DNA from: Adlercreutzia sp. ZJ141
GTDB lineage: Bacteria; Actinomycetota; Coriobacteriia; Coriobacteriales; Eggerthellaceae
Length of the DNA: 64,000 bases
Reading direction: 5' to 3'
NCBI RefSeq assembly: GCF_011038965.1
Contig: NZ_JAAKEB010000010.1
Span: 1 to 64,000 of the forward strand
Shown here: piece by piece, positions 35,724 to 43,705 of the stretch
Layout of the letters: each line of letters starts with the position of its first letter
How positions within the stretch are numbered: position 1 is the first letter of the stretch
Program-made: the position numbers and the translations under genes
The notes under the pieces: generated by a model
Database searches by the model: none
What the model was told of the DNA's origin: nothing
What the model saw: the letters and a program-made list of their open reading frames with translations, nothing else

Positions 35724-35978
35724 ATGGACGAAAGACAGCTCATCGGCGCTCGCATCGCATTTGCCCGCAAAGCATCGCGGCTTAGCCAGGTTGAGCTTGG
35801 ACGAAAGATCAAGGTTTCGGGCCAGACTGTTTCCAACTGGGAAACCGCGCGCTGCCTGCCAAACGCGAGCGACATTGCCGTCTTGGCAAAAACGCTTGGC
35901 TGCTCATCCGACTTTTTACTCGGGCTTTCCGACGCCTTCTCGTTCCCTTCATCGGGCCGCCCCATGCGTCGAACATAA
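35724..35978 (+). CDS. XRE-type HTH regulator
   Basis: An 84-residue Cro/C1-type regulator. The HTH spans about 6-60 (IGARIAFARKASRLSQVELGRKIKVSGQTVSNWETARCLPNASDIAVLAKTLGCSSDFLLGLSD), the standard arrangement for cytosolic repressors. ATG at 35724 has AAAGG six bases upstream; an ATG at 35703 (AGGA upstream) would add seven residues. Divergent to the small XRE gene at 35606. Target unknown. Confidence 0.8.
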   Translation: MDERQLIGARIAFARKASRLSQVELGRKIKVSGQTVSNWETARCLPNASDIAVLAKTLGCSSDFLLGLSDAFSFPSSGRPMRRT

Positions 35979-36150
35979 GGATTGCACCAGACGCAACAGC
36001 GTAAGAACACAAGAAAGCGTCGGAGTTCAAACGCCAGACACTCGGCGAACTCGTAGTTTCCTTATTAGAAGTTGTAATTCTCGCGAAATTGAATGCGAAT
36101 ACGATTCGGTCTTCTTCAAGAAGAGGCTGCCTTCTTTCCGAAACAACCAG

Positions 36151-36194
36151 AAAAGCATTGTGGGTCCGCAACAATACAGACCCACAATGCTTTT
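36151..36194. terminator. Bidirectional terminator with perfect 16-bp stem
   Basis: AAAAGCATTGTGGGTC (36151-36166) pairs perfectly with its complement at 36179-36194. A-rich and T-rich flanks allow termination on both strands, between the plus-strand XRE gene and the minus-strand thioesterase gene. Confidence 0.85.
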
Positions 36195-36250
36195 CTTCTC
36201 GGTGCCGCTCTGCCAAAAATACAATGTACGCCCAACGTGCGACATTGTGC

Positions 36251-36691
36251 CTATTCTTTTGCTTGTACCTCCGAGGCGGCTTCGTGTTCGGCTTGTCGCT
36301 GCTCAAGGTAAGCTTTTGACACTACTTTTGTCATGATGACGCCACCCGACATAATGTCGCCCTCATCGTCATACGCAGCCACGTTCCAGAATTGCTTCGT
36401 GCCACCTCGACAAGGCTCTTCATGGTCGAGCTCAGCTACGCCCAACACATCACCATCGCGGCCGCTCTTATGATGGCGCACTTCGACCGTCACGCCGAAT
36501 GGAAGCTCGGTGTCTGGATCGGCACGCAACTCCGCAGCGCGACTAGCCACAGTTTCCAACAACGAGATAGTGGCTCCCCCATGCAGAAAACCGTACGGCT
36601 GACGCCATTCATCGGTGATAGAGAACACCGCTTCTGTGCAGTCGGATTCTTCTTTCGTGAAACGAATGCCCATAGTCTCAACGAGCGGCAT
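36251..36691 (-). CDS. PaaI-type hotdog thioesterase
   Basis: A 146-residue single hotdog domain protein predicted to hydrolyse acyl- or aromatic-CoA thioesters. The active-site segment is YGFLHGGATISLLETVAS, with HGG and the downstream acidic residue. VTVEVRHHKSGRDGDVLGVAEL forms the central strands. Substrate cannot be inferred. It lies 35 bp downstream of the ATP-grasp gene on the same strand and is the last gene of the ZTP-riboswitch-headed run; whether it is truly purine-linked is uncertain. Confidence 0.88.
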   Translation of the reverse strand: MPLVETMGIRFTKEESDCTEAVFSITDEWRQPYGFLHGGATISLLETVASRAAELRADPDTELPFGVTVEVRHHKSGRDGDVLGVAELDHEEPCRGGTKQFWNVAAYDDEGDIMSGGVIMTKVVSKAYLEQRQAEHEAASEVQAKE

Positions 36692-36726
36692 CGCGACCCT
36701 TTCCTTCCGTTTACCTTCCCGAGTTT

Positions 36727-37875
36727 CTAGCCTACGAATTCATGCAGATCGACGTGCAGTAAGTAATCCAGCTCACCAGCCGTTTCCTCATTGGTTTCAA
36801 GGAACACAAACGCGTACGACCCCGTTTTCGCACCATCAAACTCAAGTACTCGCAGCGGATGACTAAAGTGCGCCATCAAACCCGCCAAATCGAACGGTTC
36901 ATAGCCGCTGCATCCGTCCGGCACGCCCAACAACGACATGCAGTACGTCTTACCACGGCGTGACTCGAAGATGCGAGGGAAGCTGGGGGCTTCATCATCC
37001 AGAAACGCCTGATACGTGCGATATCCGTACGCATACCAGGCAATATCGGTACCAGAGAGCCCCGCGAAGCGAAGTGGGTTGAACTCAATGGGACTCACGT
37101 GGCCATCCTTCACGCGCACCTCGACATGCATGGGGAAGTTGCGCGCTCCCACCACTTCGTTCACGCGGGCAAGCCATGCCAAAAACATCGGTGCTGTCTC
37201 TTCAATGATAGAAGGCGAGGTCACATACATGCGATCACTCGTATCTTCTGGGCTGGCGAAGTCGTGGCGCAGCACATTCACCAGATGTGGCGCGCCGTCT
37301 TCATCGTAGTACGCATCGAGCGCGTACTCTTGCCCGTCTAAATAGCCCTCCAGCACGAACTCGTTTACACCCACCACGCTTTCTGGGTAGCGTTGTTGCC
37401 ACACCGAGGCGTTCTCAGCGATGTCAACGAGTGCCACCTCCCAATCAGCGCGGCTGCTTACCACGTGCACGCCCATGCTACAAAAGCCCACGCTCGGCTT
37501 CAGCACAAACGGCACAGGTAGCGTATCGAAATCAAGCGCTCGCAGCTCATCAACGGAGCACTTGCGGAAGAATAGCTGCGGATCCAGCTCTGCGAGCGCG
37601 CGTCGCGTAGCGGCTTTATCTTTGAACAGGGCAACGGGTGCATTTACCGGAGCATCCGGCGCATGCTCAGCAATCCATGCGAGCGCGTTTTCCGAGTTAG
37701 TATACACGCGCTCGCCGGCAGTCAAACGGCGGATTGCTTCTGTCGCATCTACCAGATTGAGCGTGCGTTCGCCGGCAATCGACCGAACAAACGCATTGCC
37801 CAGCACCGGGTGCTGCGACTCGGCACACCAATCAAGCAGCACATCAGATGCGTAAGGGGCTTCGAGTATGATCAT
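36727..37875 (-). CDS. ATP-grasp family protein of unknown substrate
   Basis: A 382-residue ATP-grasp ligase-like protein. The ATP-binding part has VPFVLKPSVGFCSMGVHVV, EFVLEGYLDGQEYALDAYY and the metal-binding FPMHVEVRVKDGHVSPIEFNPLRFAG. ATP-grasp enzymes join a carboxylate to a nucleophile via an acyl phosphate. It is not a close match to PurP, PurK, PurT or PurD signatures. It begins 14 bp after the AICAR transformylase stop, hence probably under the same ZTP riboswitch, which hints at a purine- or folate-related substrate; this is inference. Confidence 0.8.
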   Translation of the reverse strand: MIILEAPYASDVLLDWCAESQHPVLGNAFVRSIAGERTLNLVDATEAIRRLTAGERVYTNSENALAWIAEHAPDAPVNAPVALFKDKAATRRALAELDPQLFFRKCSVDELRALDFDTLPVPFVLKPSVGFCSMGVHVVSSRADWEVALVDIAENASVWQQRYPESVVGVNEFVLEGYLDGQEYALDAYYDEDGAPHLVNVLRHDFASPEDTSDRMYVTSPSIIEETAPMFLAWLARVNEVVGARNFPMHVEVRVKDGHVSPIEFNPLRFAGLSGTDIAWYAYGYRTYQAFLDDEAPSFPRIFESRRGKTYCMSLLGVPDGCSGYEPFDLAGLMAHFSHPLRVLEFDGAKTGSYAFVFLETNEETAGELDYLLHVDLHEFVG

Positions 37876-37889
37876 GAAGAGCCACCCTA

Positions 37890-39068
37890 TCAGTGATGGA
37901 ACAAGCGCATACCAGTAAAGGCGATAACCATGCCGTACTTGTTGGCGGTTTCGATAACGTTGTCGTCGCGAATGGAGCCACCCGGCTCTGCAACGTAAGC
38001 CACACCGCTCTTACGAGCACGCTCGATGTTATCACCAAACGGGAAGAACGCGTCGGAGCCCACCGATACATCGGTCTGCGTAGAAACCCACGCCTGCTTC
38101 TCTTCACGCGTCAGTGGCTCGGGCTTTACCTTGAATACCTGCTGCCACTCGCCCTCGCGCAACACATCTTCGTATTCGTCGGAAATGTACACGTCAATGG
38201 CGTTGTCGCGATTCGGCCGACGTATGCCGTCGACAAACTGCAGACCAAGAACCTTCGGATGCTGGCGCAGATACCACGTATCGGCCTTGTTACCAGCAAG
38301 ACGTGTGCAATGGATACGACTCTGCTGGCCTGCGCCCACACCAATAGCCTGACCATCTTTCACGTAGCATACAGAGTTCGACTGCGTATATTTCAGCGTG
38401 ATGAGCGCCACCACCAGATCGATCTTGGCGGATTCAGGCAGCTCCTTGTTCTCGGTTACCAGATTTCCCAGCAGGTCGGCATCAATGCGGAAGTTGTTGT
38501 GTCCCTGCTCAAAAGTGATACCGAACACATCTTTGTACTCCTGTTCGGCCGGTACGTAGTTCGAATCGATGCGAACTACGTTGTACTTACCCGACTTCTT
38601 AGTCTTCAGGATTTCGAGCGCCTCGTCGGTGTAGCCCGGTGCGATAATACCGTCCGACACCTCAGCCTTCAGGTAACGTGCGGTATCAGCGTCGCACACA
38701 TCGGAAAGTGCTGCCCAGTCGCCGTACGAGCACAGACGATCGGCACCACGCGCGCGAATGTACGCACAGGCGATGGGGCTGAGCGGAGCATCATCTTCAA
38801 CGAAATAGATCTGACGGTCGACGTCGGACAACGGCAAACCAACTGCCGCACCCGCCGGACTCACGTGCTTAAACGACGCAGCCGCAGGCAAGCCCGTCGC
38901 CTCCTTCAACTCGCGCACCAGCTGCCACGAATTGAAGGCGTCTAAGAAGTTGATATAGCCAGGCTTGCCATTCAACACCTCAACGGGCAGGTCGGACCCG
39001 TCCTTCATAAAGATGCGCGATGGCTTCTGGTTTGGGTTGCACCCGTACTTGAGTTCCAGTTCGTTCAT
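37890..39068 (-). CDS. purH: Stand-alone AICAR transformylase
   Basis: Formylates AICAR (ZMP) with 10-formyl-tetrahydrofolate, the ninth step of purine synthesis. The 392-residue protein corresponds only to the C-terminal AICARFT half of classical PurH; the N-terminal IMP cyclohydrolase half is absent and is replaced by the separate PurO upstream. The catalytic Lys-His pair is in AASFKHVSPAGAAVG, and SDAFFPFGDNIERA and EPGGSIRDDNVIE mark the C-terminus. The start at 39068 has AAAGGAG upstream. The upstream open frame runs through a palindromic spacer and is not conserved. Confidence 0.92.
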   Translation of the reverse strand: MNELELKYGCNPNQKPSRIFMKDGSDLPVEVLNGKPGYINFLDAFNSWQLVRELKEATGLPAAASFKHVSPAGAAVGLPLSDVDRQIYFVEDDAPLSPIACAYIRARGADRLCSYGDWAALSDVCDADTARYLKAEVSDGIIAPGYTDEALEILKTKKSGKYNVVRIDSNYVPAEQEYKDVFGITFEQGHNNFRIDADLLGNLVTENKELPESAKIDLVVALITLKYTQSNSVCYVKDGQAIGVGAGQQSRIHCTRLAGNKADTWYLRQHPKVLGLQFVDGIRRPNRDNAIDVYISDEYEDVLREGEWQQVFKVKPEPLTREEKQAWVSTQTDVSVGSDAFFPFGDNIERARKSGVAYVAEPGGSIRDDNVIETANKYGMVIAFTGMRLFHH

Positions 39069-39104
39069 GGGTTCTCCTTTGTTGTTTGACTGATCGAAAT
39101 GACG

Positions 39105-39225
39105 CGGAGCGGAATGTGGGACGGCGTTCCGCGCGCAGTTCCACAGCGACTGAAAATGTCCTGTGGACATTTTCATCAAGCGAGGACTGTTTGAGCACGG
39201 AATGCCGCCTCACATTCCGCGCTCC
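39105..39225. repeat. Large imperfect palindrome between purO and purH
   Basis: GCGGAATGTG (39109-39118) and CACATTCCGC (39211-39220) are complementary, and CGGCGTTCC pairs with GGAATGCCG just inside. A perfect inner hairpin lies at 39151-39175 (TGAAAATGTCC against GGACATTTTCA, 3-nt loop). The whole 120-nt spacer of the purO-purH mRNA can fold into a branched structure. No T-run, so it is not a classical terminator; it may stabilise or separate the two messages. Confidence 0.65.
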
Positions 39226-39241
39226 ACCATTGTCGTCTTCT

Positions 39242-39874
39242 CTAATCTCCCAGATTCTTGTTGTACAGCGTCACAACGCCATTCACGTTGGCATAGAGGC
39301 TTACTTTGTTGTCGGCGTTCAGGGCAGCCCACACCTCATCAGCCTCGGGCAGCTTGACGAGCACCGGCTCGCCTGCGAACGTGGGCAGCGGATTGCCGTC
39401 ACCCTGATACGTGCTGATGAAGTAGCCGCACCCTTCGTCCACTCCTTCGTAGGCGAAGAACTCGCGAACGCAACGGCCGCCCTCGTGCTTTAAGATGGAC
39501 AACTCAAACGTGCCATCAGGATTGACGATGGCACTAATGCGCGGGGTGAAGTTGGGTGCGTCGGGTTCGTACTCGCGTGCCATGCAGCCATCGCGGAAAC
39601 TACCCACTTCCACGATCGTGTCGGTCTGGTCGCCATTGGTAACCACGAGCGCGTCACCCATAGCGCGCACCGGATGGTAGATGATCAGACTCGGATCAGC
39701 CAAAAGCGCAGGGTCGTGTGCTTCGGTGCGAATACCGTCCTCGGTTTCCACGAACACGCGGTTACGGCTGTTCACGCTGCGGCCCATGATGAAGTAATAC
39801 ACGCGATCGGCGCCAACAACGATACCACGCCCAGGATACGGGTTTCCTCGAAGAATGTCGGCTAGGTTTTCCAT
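39242..39874 (-). CDS. purO: IMP cyclohydrolase, archaeal PurO type
   Basis: Closes FAICAR to IMP, the last step of de novo purine synthesis. The 210-residue protein begins MENLADILRGNPYPGRGIVVG and contains YYFIMGRSVNSRNRVFVE and VSGS-free NGDQTDTIVE segments typical of the PurO (IMP_cyclohyd) family, unrelated to the N-terminal half of PurH. GGAAGGAAG precedes the start at 39874; the open frame upstream overlaps the riboswitch terminator region. It is the first gene under the ZTP riboswitch and is followed by the AICAR transformylase. Confidence 0.88.
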   Translation of the reverse strand: MENLADILRGNPYPGRGIVVGADRVYYFIMGRSVNSRNRVFVETEDGIRTEAHDPALLADPSLIIYHPVRAMGDALVVTNGDQTDTIVEVGSFRDGCMAREYEPDAPNFTPRISAIVNPDGTFELSILKHEGGRCVREFFAYEGVDEGCGYFISTYQGDGNPLPTFAGEPVLVKLPEADEVWAALNADNKVSLYANVNGVVTLYNKNLGD

Positions 39875-39932
39875 GCTCGGTCTTCCTTCCTCACGATACG
39901 TCGCTGATACGGCTCTTAGCAGGTCTGCCCAT

Positions 39933-39972
39933 GAAAAAGGCAAGCCTCCCTGAGAGCGGGTTCAGCTTGCCC
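39933..39972 (-). terminator. Riboswitch-controlled terminator before purO
   Basis: On the minus strand GGCAAGC (39965-39971) pairs with GCTTGCC (39939-39945), with an inner CCC/GGG stem, and is followed at once by TTTTTC (39933-39938). The 5' arm contains bases of the 3' helix of the upstream ZTP aptamer, so ligand binding and termination are mutually exclusive. Confidence 0.9.
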
Positions 39973-40040
39973 AGACGGTCGGCATGTATGATGCGCACCA
40001 CTCCCCCGTGGTCGTCCACGATGATTCCGTCAGTCACAGC
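39968..40040 (-). promoter_or_regulatory. ZTP (pfl) riboswitch controlling purO-purH
   Basis: The leader of purO shows the conserved core of the ZTP aptamer: GTGACTGACGG, then GGACGACCACGGGGGAG and finally ATGCCGACCGTCTGGGCA. It senses ZMP/ZTP (AICAR nucleotides), which accumulate when 10-formyl-THF is short. The downstream genes encode exactly the two enzymes that consume ZMP. An overlapping terminator gives an ON switch: bound ZTP should release the terminator and allow transcription. The small open frame across this region is not a gene. Confidence 0.92.
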
Positions 40041-40059
40041 GCGCCGCTTGCACGCGTGC

Positions 40060-40068
40060 AGTGTAGCA
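40060..40068 (-). promoter_or_regulatory. Promoter of the riboswitch-purO transcript, extended -10
   Basis: TGCTACACT on the minus strand (complement of 40060-40068) is an extended -10 element; transcription would start near 40053, about a dozen bases before the aptamer. No clear -35 hexamer is seen. Confidence 0.5.
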
Positions 40069-40299
40069 CATTCGGCGTCAAACAGCGGAGGCAAGCTGCT
40101 GATAAGGCGGCGAATGTCACGAAGGTCAACGGTTCAAATGCTGATCAAATATTGGCTCGACCGAATTCCTGCAAAAATGAACTATTTTCTAGAATTGAAC
40201 CTTTTCTCAAACCCACATGCTATGATTCCTCAAACGTTGAACTTCTAGACAAACATTGAACTATCAACGAAAAGTAATTGAACTTGACGGAGGTAACCG

Positions 40300-41946
40300 A
40301 TGACAACATCATCGTTCTCAGACCGGCTTCGCCAGGCAATGGATGCCCGCGGGCTTCGCCAAGCTGACATAGTACACAAAGCAGAGCGAAGCGGCGTGAA
40401 GTTGGGAAAGAGTCACATGAGCCAGTACGTCAGTGGCAAAACCGTTCCACGTGCCGACACCATGGCCTTTCTCGCACGAACGCTTGACGTAACCCCCGAA
40501 TGGCTCGCTACTGGTACTGTCACCACGAACGATGCACCTGACAGCAAAACAGCCGACACGTCCGCCGCAAGTACGAGCACAGAAGCGCTGTTGTGCTCGA
40601 ACACCGAAATACCCACTCGCACAAGCGAAAACGCAGATACGAAAGCACAAGCCAATAACGACACGTCCGCTTGCCGAGCAGAACCAACATCCAGCAATAA
40701 CGACAACACCCTCACAGCAAGGAGCACAACCATGCGCGAATTCAAGAAGTCATCGAAGCTCAACGACGTTCTTTACGACGTGCGCGGCCCCGCACTCGAC
40801 GAAGCACACCGCATGGAGAAAGCCGGCGCGCACATTTTGAAACTCAACATTGGAAACCCCGCCCCATTCGGTTTTCGCACACCCGACGAAGTGGTGTACG
40901 ACATGGCGAGCCAGCTGACCGACTGCGAAGGCTATTCCGACTCTAAAGGCCTGTTCAGCGCCCGCAAAGCTATCATGCAGTACGCACAACTGAAGCACAT
41001 TCCCAATGTGGGCATGGATGACATCTACACAGGCAATGGTGCAAGCGAACTGATTAACCTGTGCATGTCGGCGCTACTGAACGACGGTGATGAGATTCTT
41101 ATCCCCTCCCCCGACTACCCGCTGTGGACGGCCTCGGCCACGCTCGCCGGCGGCAAGGTGGTGCATTACCTGTGTGACGAGCAGTCGGAATGGTATCCCG
41201 ACCTGCAAGACATCCGTAGTAAAGTAACCGACCGCACCAAAGCCATCGTCATCATCAATCCCAATAATCCCACCGGTGCGTTGTACCCACGCGAAGTACT
41301 GCAGGGCATTGTAGACATTGCCCGTGAGCATCAGCTAATCATTTTCTCCGATGAAATCTACGATCGATTGGTCATGGATGGCCTCGAGCATGTATCTATT
41401 GCTTCAATGGCACCCGATTTGTTCTGCGTGACGTTCAGTGGCCTGTCGAAGTCGCACATGATCGCCGGCTACCGCATCGGCTGGATGATCCTCTCGGGAA
41501 ACAAGCGCGTTGCGCGCGACTACATCGAAGGCATCGACATGCTGTCGAACATGCGTCTGTGCTCGAACGTTCCCGCGCAGTCCATTGTGCAGACCGCACT
41601 CGGTGGGCACCAGAGCGTAAACGACTACATTGTTCCTGGTGGACGCGTATATGAGCAGCGCGAATTCGTATACAACGCCTTAAAGAGCATTCCCGGTGTG
41701 AGCGTGGTGAAGCCGAAAGCCGCATTCTATATCTTCCCCAAACTCGATGTGAAGAAGTTCAACATCACCGATGACGAACGGTTTGCGTTTGACTTGCTGC
41801 ACGACAAGAAGATCCTCATCACGAAGGGTACCGGGTTCAATTGGCACGAACCCGATCACTTCCGCATCGTGTACCTGCCGCGCATCGAGGTGTTAAGCGA
41901 AGCAATGACAGACCTCGCCGACTTCCTGTCGTACTATCGGCAGTAG
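40300..41946 (+). CDS. alaA: XRE helix-turn-helix fused to AlaA-type aminotransferase
   Basis: A 548-residue two-part protein. Residues 1-70 are a Cro/C1-type HTH (FSDRLRQAMDARGLRQADIV...VSGKTVPRADTMAFLARTLDVTPEWLATG). Residues 71-144 are a Thr/Ser/Asn/Ala linker. From M145 on the sequence is a full-length PLP aminotransferase very like E. coli AlaA (KSSKLNDVLYDVRGP, LNIGNPAPFGF, GYSDSKGLFSARKAIMQ, INPNNPTG, the PLP-lysine segment SGLSKS), which makes alanine from pyruvate and glutamate. This order differs from MocR regulators (GntR-type HTH). A strong ribosome binding site before M145 could also give a free enzyme. Confidence 0.9.
   Translation: MTTSSFSDRLRQAMDARGLRQADIVHKAERSGVKLGKSHMSQYVSGKTVPRADTMAFLARTLDVTPEWLATGTVTTNDAPDSKTADTSAASTSTEALLCSNTEIPTRTSENADTKAQANNDTSACRAEPTSSNNDNTLTARSTTMREFKKSSKLNDVLYDVRGPALDEAHRMEKAGAHILKLNIGNPAPFGFRTPDEVVYDMASQLTDCEGYSDSKGLFSARKAIMQYAQLKHIPNVGMDDIYTGNGASELINLCMSALLNDGDEILIPSPDYPLWTASATLAGGKVVHYLCDEQSEWYPDLQDIRSKVTDRTKAIVIINPNNPTGALYPREVLQGIVDIAREHQLIIFSDEIYDRLVMDGLEHVSIASMAPDLFCVTFSGLSKSHMIAGYRIGWMILSGNKRVARDYIEGIDMLSNMRLCSNVPAQSIVQTALGGHQSVNDYIVPGGRVYEQREFVYNALKSIPGVSVVKPKAAFYIFPKLDVKKFNITDDERFAFDLLHDKKILITKGTGFNWHEPDHFRIVYLPRIEVLSEAMTDLADFLSYYRQ
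40719..40734 (+). promoter_or_regulatory. Internal ribosome binding site and start for AlaA
   Basis: AAGGAG at 40719-40724 lies seven bases before ATG at 40732, exactly where the aminotransferase domain begins. This matches an ideal Shine-Dalgarno arrangement inside an open frame and would yield a 404-residue stand-alone AlaA. Confidence 0.7.
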
Positions 41947-41975
41947 CGGCAGTAGCGTATGACGGCGCGCGAGAT

Positions 41976-42965
41976 CTACCGGCCGAGATTGGCTTCGTGG
42001 CGATCTCGCGCCTCTTTGCTGTAGCGTTGACGGTAGCGCACGTCAACCAATTCGGCCACGATGGAAATAGCCAGTTCGGCAGGGGTTTTCGCGCCAAACT
42101 TCAACCCGATGGGCCGCTTGATACGTCGCCACCCTTCTTCCGTGCCACCCTTAGCAAGAACCAGATCGTGCACACGCTCGTTCTTGCCCGCACAACCCAT
42201 CATACCCACGTAACTGACCTGATGCTTAAGCGCCCACACACACGCTTCAGGGTCGAACATGTGTCCACGCGTGAGCACACACACGTAATCGGCAGAATCG
42301 GCGGCATAATCGTCAAGCGTGTCGAACGTACCTCCAGGAAGCAGAATACGCCGCGCTAACGGAAAGCGCGTCTCGTTCAGGTACGCCGGATCGTAATCAA
42401 CCACCGTCACCGCAAAGCCCACATGATCAGCAAGCGCCGCAACCTCACTCGATGCATCGGAGGCACCCAGCAACCACACGCGAACCTGGTCGAACAGCGC
42501 CACACTTGCCCAGGTGAGTCCCTCGAACTGATCGTTGTGCATTGACGGGCCGCGCGTTACATCTTTCATCTGGAACTTGTCGCGCTCGGAGTACGCGCGC
42601 GAGGTCACGATTTCCTTCGCGTCGTTGCAGAAGAACACAAGTGGTTCGCCATCCGCCGATCCCACGTCGCCGTATTTCTTCGTAACCTCATTGTCGACGT
42701 TTTCCTGCGCCTGCGTATCGTCGTAAACAAGCTTGAACCCGAGCCACGCGAGATCGCCCTCGTCCATAGCTCGCAACGCCCGCTGAAACGTCGGAATGTC
42801 CACCTGTGTGAGACTCTTAGCCAAGCGTTCGATGCAAGCAGTACTCAGATGTTCCTTGCCCGCCAGCGCCTCATCGGAAAAGCACGGGAAATCAGCTGGA
42901 TCGAAATGCGGGGTGCATCCCGCCCGAAGATCGGCGATAACACCTTCGAGAACTTCCCTTTTCAT
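41976..42965 (-). CDS. XdhC/CoxI family protein
   Basis: A 329-residue member of the XdhC family, whose members insert or modify the molybdenum cofactor of xanthine dehydrogenase-like enzymes. The N-terminal part is less conserved; the C-terminal Rossmann-like domain has VWLLGASDASSEVAALADHVGFAVTVVDYDPAYLNETRFP, YVCVLTRGHMFDPEACVWAL and YVGMMGCAGKNERV...IGLKFGAKTPAELAISIVAEL. No molybdoenzyme gene is in the window. Convergent with the XRE-AlaA gene, with only 29 bp between stops. Confidence 0.88.
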   Translation of the reverse strand: MKREVLEGVIADLRAGCTPHFDPADFPCFSDEALAGKEHLSTACIERLAKSLTQVDIPTFQRALRAMDEGDLAWLGFKLVYDDTQAQENVDNEVTKKYGDVGSADGEPLVFFCNDAKEIVTSRAYSERDKFQMKDVTRGPSMHNDQFEGLTWASVALFDQVRVWLLGASDASSEVAALADHVGFAVTVVDYDPAYLNETRFPLARRILLPGGTFDTLDDYAADSADYVCVLTRGHMFDPEACVWALKHQVSYVGMMGCAGKNERVHDLVLAKGGTEEGWRRIKRPIGLKFGAKTPAELAISIVAELVDVRYRQRYSKEARDRHEANLGR

Positions 42966-43062
42966 AGCGAGTTCCTTCCCTTTCGTGCATCCCTAGACGA
43001 CTTATTTCATGCACCTCACAAAGCGAACACACGTCAGCGAGAGGACCGCAGCGTCGAGCAAC

Positions 43063-43089
43063 TCCGCCTGCCCCGTTAGGGCAGACGGA
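43063..43089 (-). terminator. Terminator after purN
   Basis: TCCGCCTGCCC (43063-43073) pairs with GGGCAGACGGA (43079-43089) with one G-T pair and a short loop, one base after the purN stop. The T-run is weak. Confidence 0.55.
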
Positions 43090-43090
43090 A

Positions 43091-43705
43091 CTAAAAGATG
43101 TGAACGATGCGGTTGTCGTCCATAGTCATGCGCCCTTCGGCAATAGCGCGCAGTACCTGGGGATACAGCACATGCTCAACCTCATGAATGGCTGCCTCCA
43201 GATCGTCAATCGACCAACCTTCGCGCACTTCAACCGCTCGCTGAGCCACAATGGGGCCTTTATCGTAGTCCTCGTTTGCGAGATGAACCGTCACGCCTGT
43301 CACCTTCACGCCCGCTGCATACGCATCAGCAATAGCATGCGCCCCTTTAAACGACGGCAGCAGTGCCGGATGCAGGTTAAGCACGCGGTCAGGAAACGCA
43401 CTCAGCATCACCGGCGTAAGCTTGCGCATGTAGCCCGCCATCACCACGTACTCAGCACCCGCTTCCTTCATCTCCCGCGCGATGCGCTCGTCAGCAGCAT
43501 GTGCATCGGCATACACCTCGCGGTTGAGCGCCGTGCAGGAAAGGCCCGCTGCCTTCGCGCGCTCGATACCGTATGCATCAGGACGCGACGACACCACATG
43601 CACGATCTCAACAGGCAAGGCGTCCTTTGCAATGGCGTCAATGATGGCTTGTAGGTTCGTACCGCTACCCGAAAGCAGTACACCGATCTTAAGCCTGGAA
43701 TCCAT
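43091..43705 (-). CDS. purN: Phosphoribosylglycinamide formyltransferase
   Basis: Transfers a formyl group from 10-formyl-THF to GAR, the third step of purine synthesis. The 204-residue protein has KIGVLLSGSGTNLQAIID, the active-site VLNLHPALLPSFKG and the loop TGVTVHLANEDYDKGPIVAQ with the catalytic Asp. The start at 43705 has GGGGGG upstream and overlaps the purM 3' end by 17 bp, indicating coupling. The upstream extension of the frame is inside purM and not conserved. Confidence 0.96.
   Translation of the reverse strand: MDSRLKIGVLLSGSGTNLQAIIDAIAKDALPVEIVHVVSSRPDAYGIERAKAAGLSCTALNREVYADAHAADERIAREMKEAGAEYVVMAGYMRKLTPVMLSAFPDRVLNLHPALLPSFKGAHAIADAYAAGVKVTGVTVHLANEDYDKGPIVAQRAVEVREGWSIDDLEAAIHEVEHVLYPQVLRAIAEGRMTMDDNRIVHIF

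Noticed and set aside
39891-40094. Minus-strand frame of 67 codons before purO
   Set aside because: It coincides with the ZTP riboswitch and its terminator; the conservation is that of the RNA.
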